Positions 34,156 through 41,376 of a stretch of 41,376 nt of DNA are shown in pieces. This stretch comes from Chitinophagales bacterium (GTDB lineage Bacteria > Bacteroidota > Bacteroidia > Chitinophagales > JADJOU01). The position numbers were made by a program, and so were the translations under genes. The DNA lies in the NCBI GenBank assembly GCA_025455685.1, contig JALOMB010000004.1, positions 1 through 41,376 on the forward strand. Direction: 5' to 3'. Positions within the stretch are counted from its first letter, which is position 1, and the number at the start of each line of letters is the position of its first letter. Below the pieces are notes generated by a model. It worked only from the letters and a program-made list of their open reading frames with translations. It ran no database searches and was not told where the DNA came from.

Positions 34156-35346
34156 GTGAAAAAATTTTTATTGTTTATCGTTTTGAATATTCAAGTTGTC
34201 CTACATGCGCAGCATGAAGGATATTATTACAATCCATTTGGTAAACAAAGTCTAATTTTATCGCTGAAATATTTAATGTTTGATACCCTTGTCGAAGACA
34301 ATAGTTCTGAAAAAGTTATTTTTGTAGCACCAATTACTCAAGTTAACGATTCATTTGTGAGTTTTGAAGTCAAAGATATACCTAGGCTTCATGCATACAC
34401 TGCTTATTTACCTCAAATCCCCAAAGACCATTTTCTTTTATTAATGAATTTAGATTTAGTGAATGAATTGCGTTTTTCTTTCCCGGAGCCTTTTAAACAG
34501 CAAGCTATGTTTTATTTCAGAGACTTTTTCTCTGGAAATGCTACTACTTCATTTATTCTTCCCAAAAAAGATAAAGATTTTATCTTGCTTCAGCTCCATA
34601 AGGCCCTACTTGACCAAGATAAGATTGAATATGTGACCCATTCTATTCATTTAGAGCCTCAAGAGAATATTTTGTTTTTATATAGAAATCCTATGATTCC
34701 TAAAAAATTTGATAAATTTTTACCGGGACAGCCTCTAACGCTTGATTCTTCCATATTTAAGCTCAATCTGACTTTTTTTCAAAACAAAGTAACCCTTAGT
34801 GCTGAGAACTTAATAGATTTAGAAGAAAATATGAAAACTATTTTAGAAACGCAAAGTCATAAACCTTTGTTTTATAAGCTACATAAACGAATTAATCAAT
34901 ATCGATATACCTTGGATGGTAGACTTCATTTAAAATCTGTAGTCGATTCCTTTTATAATTTTCCAGAATTTGAGCTCGACCAACCAGAAGACACCAGTGG
35001 GTTTAACTCCTTGTCCTTCAAGCTTAAGCCTCTAATTGAAAAGGGTTTGATTCAAAGTTTTTATCCGATTTTTAAATTAAAAGTTGATGAAAACATTAAT
35101 TTTACTAAATTTGATTCTTTAGTAAGAGCCAAAATTATAGAATCTGACTTTCGTGTCTTAGAATCTAATGAAAAAAATCAAACAATAGCACTTAATTTTG
35201 GGAAAACCGGTCGAATTTTAATGCTGAAGCTTTTTCCAAAAGGAGAAATCAAAACCTATGTACAGTTTCCTTATCATGATAGACAAATCAATACGAGTGA
35301 ACTCATAATCTCTATTTTCAAAGAATTTCTAGAATTTAACCCATGA
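34156..35346 (+). CDS. Secreted protein of unknown function
   Basis: 396 residues, GTG start at 34156, chosen because it begins directly with a signal peptide (KKFLLFIVLNIQVVLHAQ). The mature protein is a mix of strands and helices, rich in Phe, Leu and Asp, with no Cys. I see no catalytic motif, lipobox or T9SS domain. Stretches such as HEGYYYNPFGKQS near the start and FGKTGRILMLKLFPKGEIK near the end give no family clue. It is probably periplasmic. The end overlaps the start of the NadR-like gene by 4 nt, so the pair is co-translated, but I cannot relate the two functions. Codon use looks like that of its neighbours. Confidence 0.7.
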   Translation: MKKFLLFIVLNIQVVLHAQHEGYYYNPFGKQSLILSLKYLMFDTLVEDNSSEKVIFVAPITQVNDSFVSFEVKDIPRLHAYTAYLPQIPKDHFLLLMNLDLVNELRFSFPEPFKQQAMFYFRDFFSGNATTSFILPKKDKDFILLQLHKALLDQDKIEYVTHSIHLEPQENILFLYRNPMIPKKFDKFLPGQPLTLDSSIFKLNLTFFQNKVTLSAENLIDLEENMKTILETQSHKPLFYKLHKRINQYRYTLDGRLHLKSVVDSFYNFPEFELDQPEDTSGFNSLSFKLKPLIEKGLIQSFYPIFKLKVDENINFTKFDSLVRAKIIESDFRVLESNEKNQTIALNFGKTGRILMLKLFPKGEIKTYVQFPYHDRQINTSELIISIFKEFLEFNP

Positions 35347-35864
35347 CTCAATTCATCGCAATTACAGGCCCTGAATCTACAGGGAAGTCAACTTTAGCTC
35401 AATTTCTGAGTCAATACTATCAAACCTATTTCTTACCTGAATATGCGAGGGAATACTTGCAGGATATAAAGCTAGATTACACCAAAGAAGATGTTTTGAA
35501 GATAGCCGAAATACAGAACGAAAGGGAAGATAAGTTTAGAAATTTTTGTCGAGAAAAAGAATTGAAATATGCTTTTTTCGATACGACTTTGGTAAATCTA
35601 TATGTTTGGATGAAATTCGCGAATATAGCAATTCCATCTTGGGTGATAAGTGCTATCGAAGCCTATGATTTTCGTCAGTTTCTACTCCTATCGCCTGATA
35701 TTCCATGGCAAGATGATGGATTTAGAAATTTACCAAATCATAGAGAGATAATCTTTGACCTTTTTCAAGAAACTTTGACTCAATTTAATTTCGGCTTTCG
35801 TATAATCAAAGGAGAAAACGAACAAAGAAATATTGAGGCATTAAACGCTATAGAAAAATATTGA
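35343..35864 (+). CDS. NadR/Ttd14-type AAA kinase (ribosylnicotinamide kinase-like)
   Basis: 173 residues. It opens with FIAITGPESTGKSTLAQFL, the P-loop in the GPESTGKST form that is typical of the kinase domain of NadR. FLPEYAREYLQ, an EIQNEREDKF segment and FFDTTLVNLYVW (a Walker B-like aspartate) follow, then LLLSPDIPWQDDGFRN, the family's SPDIPWxxDGxR block. In NadR this domain phosphorylates nicotinamide riboside; the adenylyltransferase and repressor domains are absent, so it is a stand-alone kinase. It ends at a TGA that overlaps a promoter element for the next gene. Confidence 0.88.
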   Translation: MTQFIAITGPESTGKSTLAQFLSQYYQTYFLPEYAREYLQDIKLDYTKEDVLKIAEIQNEREDKFRNFCREKELKYAFFDTTLVNLYVWMKFANIAIPSWVISAIEAYDFRQFLLLSPDIPWQDDGFRNLPNHREIIFDLFQETLTQFNFGFRIIKGENEQRNIEALNAIEKY

Positions 35865-35889
35865 TTTTTTATTTTTTTCGTTATATTTG
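35861..35889 (+). promoter_or_regulatory. Promoter of the M43 metalloprotease gene
   Basis: TTG at 35861-35863, 18 nt spacing and TATATTTG at 35882-35889 make one of the best matches in the window to the Bacteroidota consensus. The ATG follows at 35907. The TTG overlaps the stop codon of the preceding gene. Confidence 0.7.
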
Positions 35890-35906
35890 TAAAAAAATAT
35901 ATTATC

Positions 35907-38900
35907 ATGAAAAATTGGATTATACTATTAATTTTTCTATTTCATAGTACACTCTTTGCTCAAGGCCTTTCTTGTGGTACTGATGAATTATGGCATAATA
36001 GAGCACTGACCGATCCGAATTTTCTCAATATCAAACGGGATTATGATTTGAATTATAAAAAATTTATGACTTCAAACATCAATCAATCTAATGCCCTTAG
36101 AATAATCAATAATAACGATACTACCTATGAAATACCTGTTGTGTTTCATGTGATTCATACCGGTCAGGGATTAGGTACGTCGGAGAATCCTTCAGATGCC
36201 ATGATTCAAGATTATTTATTGAAACTTAATCAAGTATTTTTAGCTAATTATCCTGGAAGACCCACAACATCATCTGGTGGCGTTAAATTTCCTATTCAGT
36301 TTGTATTAGCCAAAAGAACTCCTAGTTGTCAATCTACCAATGGAATAGTTCGATTTAATGCATCTACTGTACCCAATTATCCTGCTGATGGGGTTAATAT
36401 TGGACCGACATCATTAGGGATCCAGGATTCTACCTTAAAAAATCTTAGTAGATGGGATCCGACAAGATATATGAATGTATGGATTGTAACAAAGATTACA
36501 GGTACAACTTCTGGTGGTGGGGGAGTAGCAGGCTATGCTTATTTCCCAGGTGCTTCCAATAATGTAGATGGAATTGTATTGGCACATAACCAAGTTAATT
36601 GGGCTTTTGCTCATGAAGTTGGTCATTATTTTGGTTTGTATCATACATTTGAAGATTCAGATGGTTCTACTTGCCCTCCAAATAATGATTGTTTACTCGA
36701 TGGAGATAGAGTTTGTGATACAGACCCTCATATTTTACCTACTGGATGTCCTACCAATACTAATTCATGTACTAATTCTAGTTTAATCCCTGTTACGTAT
36801 AATTATATGAATTATTCGAGTTGTCCAGATAGATTTACTGTGGGACAGCGTGAAAGAACGATGTATGGTTTATTACTCAATAGAGCGTCTTTGGTTAACT
36901 CTTTAGGCGTTTTACCGCCCACGGCTTCTAATTTAACCAATCTTGCTTCGCCGACGCTTGCTTCTTGCAATCCTTCTTCAGCACCAATTCCATCAAACGC
37001 CTATTCTTCTATGGGTGTAGGCAATGTTATTCTAAACAATTTAAATTATGGGAGTTCCAATGTATGGCTCGATGGAGCAGTCTATATAGACAATACTCAA
37101 AATAGATGCGATCAATATCAGCAATATGCGCAACTATATTTTTCTACGCCTTACAGTTTAAAAGTAAGCAGTACCGGAAATAATGCAAAGATAAGTGCTT
37201 GGATTGATTTTGATAATAATGGTATTTTCAACAATACAGAGCGAGTTTTAAATGTTACCGGTATAAACAAAGATGAATATGCTAGTTCCAATAACTTCTT
37301 TGTCCCTGCTACTACTCAAAAAAACATTCCTTTAAGGATGCGTGTAGTAGCGGTTTCTTCTACTTCTTCGATTAATCCTTGTGAAATGCATAATAATTAT
37401 CAAGGTCAGACCGAAGATTTTATCGTAGTGGTTTCAGACACTACCGTACCTAAATTGGTTATTAAAAATAACGATACCGCTATATGCCTTGGAGATAGTA
37501 TAGTGCTAAACTTAGGAGGCATGAAAAATTACACTTTTTCACCTTTTAATTCAGTTCGCATTATAAATGATTCTACTTTTTCACTTAAACCCACTTCCAA
37601 TACAGTTTATACTATTATTGGTACTACTGGGGTTTATGCAGATACAGGTCAATACACAGTATCGTTCTTAACTGCTCCTAGCTTTAATATTAGTGGATCT
37701 AATAAATTTTGTAAAGGCGATTCTACAGTTTTGACATTTGTCGGTATTGATTCTGTTTATCTGCAGCAGACTTATCAAGGAATTTCTATTTTAAATGCTA
37801 ATCGAGTTGTCTTTAAGCCCAATACGGTTCAAAATCCTTATTTAATGACCTTGAAAAAAGCAAATTTTTGTCCAATTAGAAATTATGAAGTTAACATAAA
37901 TGCCTTAGATACTATAAGACCTTCTTTGTCCGTTAGTAGGATGTCAACTATTTGTTTGGGTGATACGTTAAAAGTTACTGAATCAAAACTTTCTTCAAAA
38001 AATTGGTCACCTACTACTAATTTCCAAGCAGTTAATGATTCAACTTTTTATTTTTTTCCAGTTCAGAATACGCAATATATTTTAAGTTCTTTAGATACAA
38101 ATATTTGTCCTAGAGTTCGTGATACTTTGAGTATTCAAGTTTCACAAAAGCCAAGGGTAAGGGTCAATGGAATTAATACAATTTGTATTGGTGACTCTAC
38201 GGTATTAACGGCTCAAGGTGCTTCATCCTATACTTGGTCACCGACTAATAGGATTTTTAGTGTTGTAAATAATAGAGTCGTAGCTATTCCCGATACATCT
38301 ACTACATTTAAAGTTATAGGTAATATTGGAAATTGTGTTGATAGTACTTTTTTTAATATCACAGTAGGGCAGAATAATAACAAAGTAAAAATACTTGGTA
38401 AAGCTTTTGGATGCCAAAACGAACGAATTGTACTTAGAGTAGATAAATCAGGAACTAATCTATGGTCTCCTTCAAATCTTTTATTTCCACTAGTAGGCGA
38501 TAGTTCACGAGTTACCTTGTTTTCATCGAGTAAGGTTTTCGTAGAAAATAATGAATTAGGATGTATTAGTAGAGACACATTTTCTATTCAAATGATTCCT
38601 GGGCCTGATATTGAAATCAATCAAGATAAAAATGCTATATGTGAAGGCGATACCGTTAATCTATCTGCTAATACTTCTGCAATATCTTTTACTTGGTCTC
38701 CTAGTTATAACATAGTATCATCAGGTATCAATTCAGTTAGAGTATTTCCTCAGATAAGTACTACTTATCAGTTAATTGCAAGGTCTGCTCAAGGATGTGT
38801 TTCATCAAAAACAGCTTTTGTAGAAGTCTATCCAAAACCAAAAATTCTCACCACTCCTTCATCCATTACATTAAATACTAGACAAACCATTAGTATTTCT

Positions 38901-39332
38901 GCTTCAGGCGCAAATACTTACGAATGGTCCCCGAGTTTGTATGTTCAGAATTCCATTACTTCCAACCCTTTATTGATTAATCCTGACTCCTCAATAAGAT
39001 ATAGAGTTATTGGAAGGTCATCGCAAGGATGTATCGATACGAGCTATGTCTCTATCACAGTCAAAAGAAATTCTTTGGGTATTGATGAAAATAGTAATCA
39101 AATAAGTTTCTATCCTAATCCAATGTCGGATAAACTCACCTGTAAATTTGATCATATAGCTGTACAAAGAAACCTTGATTTTTTCGATATTTCAGGGAAA
39201 TTAATCTTAGCGATAAATGCAACGGAAATGGAAAATTATATAGATGTAAGTCTTCTTAGCAAAGGCGTTTATTTTGTCAAAGTATATGAAGATCAAGCCC
39301 TTATTCATGAAATTGAATTGTTAAAAAAATAG
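35907..39332 (+). CDS. Secreted M43 (pappalysin-type) metalloprotease with GEVED domain, Ig-like repeats and T9SS signal
   Basis: 1141 residues. The signal peptide is ~1-19 (ends HSTLFAQ). The catalytic domain (~30-330) has the zinc motif HEVGHYFGLYH (H236, E237, H240, H246) and a Met-turn YNYMNYSSC (~297-305), as in M43 metzincins. A GEVED domain follows (~405-510; WIDFDNNGIF and GQTEDFIVVV). Seven Ig-like repeats of ~75-79 residues cover ~515-1055; the first six carry a Cys near the start, most in the form C-x-G-D-[ST] (ICLGDS, FCKGDS, ICLGDT, ICIGDS, GCQNER, ICEGDT). The end is a type A T9SS domain (ISFYPNPMSDKL, LLSKGVYFVKVYE). It is predicted to be exported to the surface or medium to cut host or environmental proteins. 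It has its own promoter. Confidence 0.92.
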   Translation: MKNWIILLIFLFHSTLFAQGLSCGTDELWHNRALTDPNFLNIKRDYDLNYKKFMTSNINQSNALRIINNNDTTYEIPVVFHVIHTGQGLGTSENPSDAMIQDYLLKLNQVFLANYPGRPTTSSGGVKFPIQFVLAKRTPSCQSTNGIVRFNASTVPNYPADGVNIGPTSLGIQDSTLKNLSRWDPTRYMNVWIVTKITGTTSGGGGVAGYAYFPGASNNVDGIVLAHNQVNWAFAHEVGHYFGLYHTFEDSDGSTCPPNNDCLLDGDRVCDTDPHILPTGCPTNTNSCTNSSLIPVTYNYMNYSSCPDRFTVGQRERTMYGLLLNRASLVNSLGVLPPTASNLTNLASPTLASCNPSSAPIPSNAYSSMGVGNVILNNLNYGSSNVWLDGAVYIDNTQNRCDQYQQYAQLYFSTPYSLKVSSTGNNAKISAWIDFDNNGIFNNTERVLNVTGINKDEYASSNNFFVPATTQKNIPLRMRVVAVSSTSSINPCEMHNNYQGQTEDFIVVVSDTTVPKLVIKNNDTAICLGDSIVLNLGGMKNYTFSPFNSVRIINDSTFSLKPTSNTVYTIIGTTGVYADTGQYTVSFLTAPSFNISGSNKFCKGDSTVLTFVGIDSVYLQQTYQGISILNANRVVFKPNTVQNPYLMTLKKANFCPIRNYEVNINALDTIRPSLSVSRMSTICLGDTLKVTESKLSSKNWSPTTNFQAVNDSTFYFFPVQNTQYILSSLDTNICPRVRDTLSIQVSQKPRVRVNGINTICIGDSTVLTAQGASSYTWSPTNRIFSVVNNRVVAIPDTSTTFKVIGNIGNCVDSTFFNITVGQNNNKVKILGKAFGCQNERIVLRVDKSGTNLWSPSNLLFPLVGDSSRVTLFSSSKVFVENNELGCISRDTFSIQMIPGPDIEINQDKNAICEGDTVNLSANTSAISFTWSPSYNIVSSGINSVRVFPQISTTYQLIARSAQGCVSSKTAFVEVYPKPKILTTPSSITLNTRQTISISASGANTYEWSPSLYVQNSITSNPLLINPDSSIRYRVIGRSSQGCIDTSYVSITVKRNSLGIDENSNQISFYPNPMSDKLTCKFDHIAVQRNLDFFDISGKLILAINATEMENYIDVSLLSKGVYFVKVYEDQALIHEIELLKK
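37450..39060 (+). repeat. Seven Ig-like protein repeats in the metalloprotease
   Basis: Units start near 37450, 37675, 37912, 38148, 38377, 38600 and 38838. The length is 225-240 bp each. The last unit lacks the C-x-G-D motif. The repeats have diverged in DNA sequence, so they are old. Confidence 0.7.
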
Positions 39333-39369
39333 CATAAAAAATTTCCTTATCAATTAAAAAAAAATATAT

Positions 39370-39377
39370 TAGCTTTG
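39370..39377 (+). promoter_or_regulatory. -7 promoter box for the SRP RNA
   Basis: TAGCTTTG fits TAnnTTTG and ends a few bases before the 5' arm of the RNA, where the transcript would be expected to start. No well-spaced TTG is seen. Confidence 0.5.
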
Positions 39378-39379
39378 CA

Positions 39380-39478
39380 GCGGGCAAGTCTTGTACGACC
39401 AGCTCCTGTTGAATCCCCCAGAATAGGAATATAGCAAGGGTAGATGGTTGTAGCGGTGTGATATAAGTAACTTGCCTT
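39380..39478 (+). ncRNA. ffs: Signal recognition particle RNA, small bacterial (4.5S) type
   Basis: The apical domain is recognisable: CCCCCAGA, a three-pair stem ATA/TAT closing a GGAA tetraloop (39426-39429), then the 3' loop AGCA and AGGGTA, which pairs back with the C run. Flanking CCAGCTCCTGTTGAAT and AGATGGTTGTAGCGGTG match the middle stem of other Bacteroidota SRP RNAs. The ends pair as GGCAAGT (39383-39389) with ACTTGCC (39470-39476). The RNA binds Ffh and targets membrane proteins to SecYEG. Exact termini are estimates. Confidence 0.88.
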
Positions 39479-39484
39479 TTTTTT
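39383..39484 (+). terminator. Closing stem and T tract ending the SRP RNA
   Basis: The terminal 7-bp stem of the SRP RNA (39383-39389 with 39470-39476) is followed directly by eight Ts (39477-39484). It therefore can act as the terminator. It ends eight bases before the ATG of the following permease. Confidence 0.55.
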
Positions 39485-39492
39485 GTTTGCTT

Positions 39493-40242
39493 ATGAAGCT
39501 TATTAATATATTAGATGGTTTGGGTGCGTATTTGGAAATGATTTTCCGAATGTTTGTTAAACCTCAAAAATATTCCATGTTTTTTAGGGAGGTCTTTCGT
39601 CAGATGTATGATATTGGCATTGGTTCTTTTGGAATTATATCTATAGTAAGTCTTTTTATTGGAGCTGTTACTTCAGTTCAGTTTGGAAACAAACTTATGA
39701 ACTTAGGTATTATTCCTATGTGGTGGATGGGAGGAATGGTAAGAGATACGGTGATTTTAGAAATGGCACCTACTATTACAGGTTTGCTTTTGGCAGGAAA
39801 AGTGGGTTCTAACATTGCTTCAGAAATCGGTACTATGAGAATTTCAGAGCAAATTGATGCCATGGAAATCATGGGGGTCAATACTTATTCTTTTTTAATC
39901 GCGCCAAAAGTATTAGGTGCCGTGCTTATTGTACCTGCACTTACGACCCTTGGAATGTTTATTGGAATTATAGGAGGTATGATATCGGGAGTTTTAGGAG
40001 GATACTTTGGGCAAGACGAATATATTTATGGATTACAAGATGATTTTAATGGTCGTTATATGCTTATTATGTTTATTAAGTCTTTCGTTTTTCCTTTTTT
40101 AATTTCTTCGATTGCTTCATTCAAAGGATATTATGTCAAAGGAGGCGCACTAGAGCTTGGCAAATCTAGTACTGACGCAGTAGTCTTGAGTTCTATAGCA
40201 ATAGTGTTTTTTAATTTTTTTATCGCCTATTTCCTTTTGTAA
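39493..40242 (+). CDS. mlaE: MlaE-family lipid ABC transporter permease
   Basis: 249 residues from the ATG at 39493; upstream in-frame starts fall inside the SRP RNA terminator and are rejected. About five or six membrane helices. Family blocks: FIGAVTSVQFG, RDTVILEMAPTITGLLLAGKVGS, AEIGTMRISEQIDAMEIMGV-like EIGTMRISEQIDAMEIMGV, and IASFKGYYVKGGALELGKSS. MlaE dimers form the membrane part of the MCE/Mla system that moves phospholipids between membranes. It is followed after 3 nt by the ATPase. The MCE-domain substrate-binding subunit is not adjacent in this window. Confidence 0.92.
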   Translation: MKLINILDGLGAYLEMIFRMFVKPQKYSMFFREVFRQMYDIGIGSFGIISIVSLFIGAVTSVQFGNKLMNLGIIPMWWMGGMVRDTVILEMAPTITGLLLAGKVGSNIASEIGTMRISEQIDAMEIMGVNTYSFLIAPKVLGAVLIVPALTTLGMFIGIIGGMISGVLGGYFGQDEYIYGLQDDFNGRYMLIMFIKSFVFPFLISSIASFKGYYVKGGALELGKSSTDAVVLSSIAIVFFNFFIAYFLL

Positions 40243-40245
40243 ATT

Positions 40246-41013
40246 ATGATTGAAGTTATCGGCATTGAGAAATCATTTCAAGCACAGCGCGTTTTAAAAG
40301 GTATAGATGTGACTTTCGAAAAAGGTCAGTGCAACTTGATTATAGGGAAAAGTGGAGCAGGGAAGACCGTGTTTATGAGTTGCTTAGTTGGGTTGATTCA
40401 GCCAGATAATGGTCAAATACTTTTTGATAATCGAGATATAGTCAAGATGAATCACACCGAAAAATCTGATTTGAGAAGAGAAGTCGGCATGCTGTTCCAA
40501 AAGAATGCACTTTTTGATTCGATGACGATAGAAGAAAATGTTAGGTTTCCTTTAGATATGTTTACCAATATGTCTGCTTTTGAAAAAAAAGAACGTGTTG
40601 ACTTTTGTCTTCAACGTGTAAGTTTGATGGGTGCTAATGATAAATATCCTTCAGAGATTTCAGGTGGTATGATGAAACGGGTCGCCTTAGCTAGAGCCAT
40701 AGTTTTAAATCCAAAATATCTCTTTTGTGATGAGCCAAACTCTGGATTGGATCCGCAAACAGCGATTGTCATCGATAATCTGATTAAAGAAATTACTTAT
40801 GAGTTCAATATCACCACAGTCGTGGTATCTCACGATATGAATTCGGTGATTGAAATCGGTGATTACATCAATTTTATATACCAAGGCGAGTTGTGGTGGA
40901 AAGGCGATAAGAAGGAAATTTTAAAAACTCAAAATGATGAGTTGAACAATTTCGTTTTTCCATCAGAATTCATGAAGGAAATCAAAGAAGTGCTCCGTGA
41001 GGGACGCGGCTAA
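40246..41013 (+). CDS. mlaF: MlaF-type ABC transporter ATPase
   Basis: 255 residues. Walker A is GKSGAGKT, the Q-loop MLFQKNALFDSMTI includes the phenylalanine-leucine pattern found in MlaF, the signature is ISGGMMKR (the ISGGM variant is typical of the Mla family), Walker B LFCDEPNSGLDP, and the switch His is in VVVSHDMNS. It powers lipid transfer with the upstream permease. The 3-nt gap indicates co-transcription. Gene symbol by family; in Bacteroidota the system is often annotated as a generic ABC ATPase. Confidence 0.92.
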   Translation: MIEVIGIEKSFQAQRVLKGIDVTFEKGQCNLIIGKSGAGKTVFMSCLVGLIQPDNGQILFDNRDIVKMNHTEKSDLRREVGMLFQKNALFDSMTIEENVRFPLDMFTNMSAFEKKERVDFCLQRVSLMGANDKYPSEISGGMMKRVALARAIVLNPKYLFCDEPNSGLDPQTAIVIDNLIKEITYEFNITTVVVSHDMNSVIEIGDYINFIYQGELWWKGDKKEILKTQNDELNNFVFPSEFMKEIKEVLREGRG

Positions 41014-41029
41014 TGCCTGATTTGATTGA

Positions 41030-41376
41030 TCAGTCTTTTACAAAAACTTTTGCCAGTGGATCGAAGAGGTAGACATATTTGGTCGCCAGTTCTGTGCATT
41101 GATAGCGTTTTCGCAGTTGTTCTCCTTTTTTGAAAACCTTTTTATCTCTTCCATAGATAAATATGGTTCCGATGGGCAAGTCATCTAAAATTCTTGTATA
41201 CGGCCCCATTCGATCGTATTTAGTAAGTGCTTTGAATAGATGAAAGTCGCTGTGCGTTGTAGCTCCAGGGTCCATCATGTATCGCTTCAGGGGCACTTCA
41301 ATATCTTCGGGGAATATGCCCTTATTGAAAAAAGGTCGCATCACGAATTTGAAAGAGTCTTTCCACTCTTGCCCGT
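41030..41376 (-). CDS. SprT-like domain protein, C-terminal part (5' end outside window)
   Basis: The minus-strand frame stays open to the right edge, so the first start codon inside the window (41344, GTG) is probably internal. The ~115 visible residues match the C-terminal part of Bacteroidota SprT-like metalloproteases: GQEWKDSFKFVMRPF (the end of the segment after the HExxH helix), DPGATTHSDFHLFKAL, LPIGTIFIYGRDKKVFKKGE and LRKRYQCTELATKYVYLFDP. The zinc-binding HExxH would lie beyond the edge. It converges on mlaF with a 16-nt gap. Confidence 0.82.
   Translation of the reverse strand, partial: GQEWKDSFKFVMRPFFNKGIFPEDIEVPLKRYMMDPGATTHSDFHLFKALTKYDRMGPYTRILDDLPIGTIFIYGRDKKVFKKGEQLRKRYQCTELATKYVYLFDPLAKVFVKD

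Noticed and set aside
36435-38578. Antisense frames within the metalloprotease gene
   Set aside because: They are short, have no family motifs and lie opposite a well-supported coding region.
39472-39492. Permease start within the SRP RNA
   Set aside because: The codons are part of the RNA's terminal stem and T tract, and the ATG at 39493 fits the MlaE length.
1-41376. CRISPR arrays, tRNA or rRNA genes and insertion sequences
   Set aside because: I looked for spaced direct repeats, cloverleaf-type segments, transposase frames and flanking inverted repeats and saw none.

Overview
The window is chromosomal DNA from a member of the Bacteroidota; I cannot place it more precisely. It is AT-rich by eye. 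Three complete secreted proteins and one cut by the left edge end in type A type IX secretion (T9SS) sorting domains. Genes lack obvious Shine-Dalgarno sequences, and several are preceded by the Bacteroidota -7 box TAnnTTTG, a few with a TTG -33 box. Gene content (rpsP-rimM-trmD, lepA-frr, nadK, aspartokinase, SRP RNA, bS21) is core chromosomal. I see no insertion sequence, prophage, CRISPR array, tRNA or rRNA. No gene-free stretch exceeds 300 bases; the longest are about 150 bases and hold promoters, terminators or the SRP RNA.

Layout. (1) 1-6354: a cell-surface block with a 5'-truncated T9SS protein, a large FN3-containing T9SS protein, a secreted tail-collar-like protein and a further T9SS protein. 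The three T9SS proteins share an in-frame 231-bp module. (2) 6385-8025: uridine kinase and a nucleotide-sugar-type epimerase/dehydratase, overlapping by 4 nt. (3) 8110-11717: two ABC half-transporters whose degenerate motifs are complementary, as in asymmetric heterodimeric exporters. (4) 11787-18029: lepA, frr, a Skp/OmpH-like protein, a polytopic membrane protein, a lone CoA-transferase B subunit, a YceI protein and a CcmC-like haem-handling protein with a large N-terminal extracytoplasmic region. (5) 18075-21588, minus strand: aspartokinase, alpha/beta hydrolase, CBS protein and NAD kinase, tightly packed. (6) 21752-22375: a small Spy-like secreted protein, tandem terminators and rpsU.

(7) 22406-29104 is the most unusual part. 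It is a compact run with a threonine-type alkaline-phosphatase-superfamily enzyme, an orphan MeaB-type GTPase, a PtmA-like SDR, a KdsC-like HAD phosphatase, a NeuB-family synthase lacking the SAF domain, a membrane fatty-acid-hydroxylase-fold protein with a C-terminal zinc-ribbon-like motif, and a secreted coiled-coil protein. It meets, stop codon to stop codon, a minus-strand operon (29101-32157) encoding a Wzz-like chain-length protein, an O-antigen-ligase-like membrane protein and a class IV aminotransferase. I infer that these genes make or modify a nonulosonic-acid-containing surface glycan or lipid, but the cytidylyltransferase and glycosyltransferases are not in the window.

(8) 32315-35864: rpsP-rimM-trmD, an unknown secreted protein and a NadR-type kinase. 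(9) 35907-39332: a 1141-residue M43-type secreted metalloprotease with GEVED and Ig-like repeats and a T9SS signal. (10) 39370-41013: the small SRP RNA, directly followed by an MlaE/MlaF-type lipid transporter. (11) 41030-41376: the C-terminal part of a minus-strand SprT-like protein, cut by the right edge.
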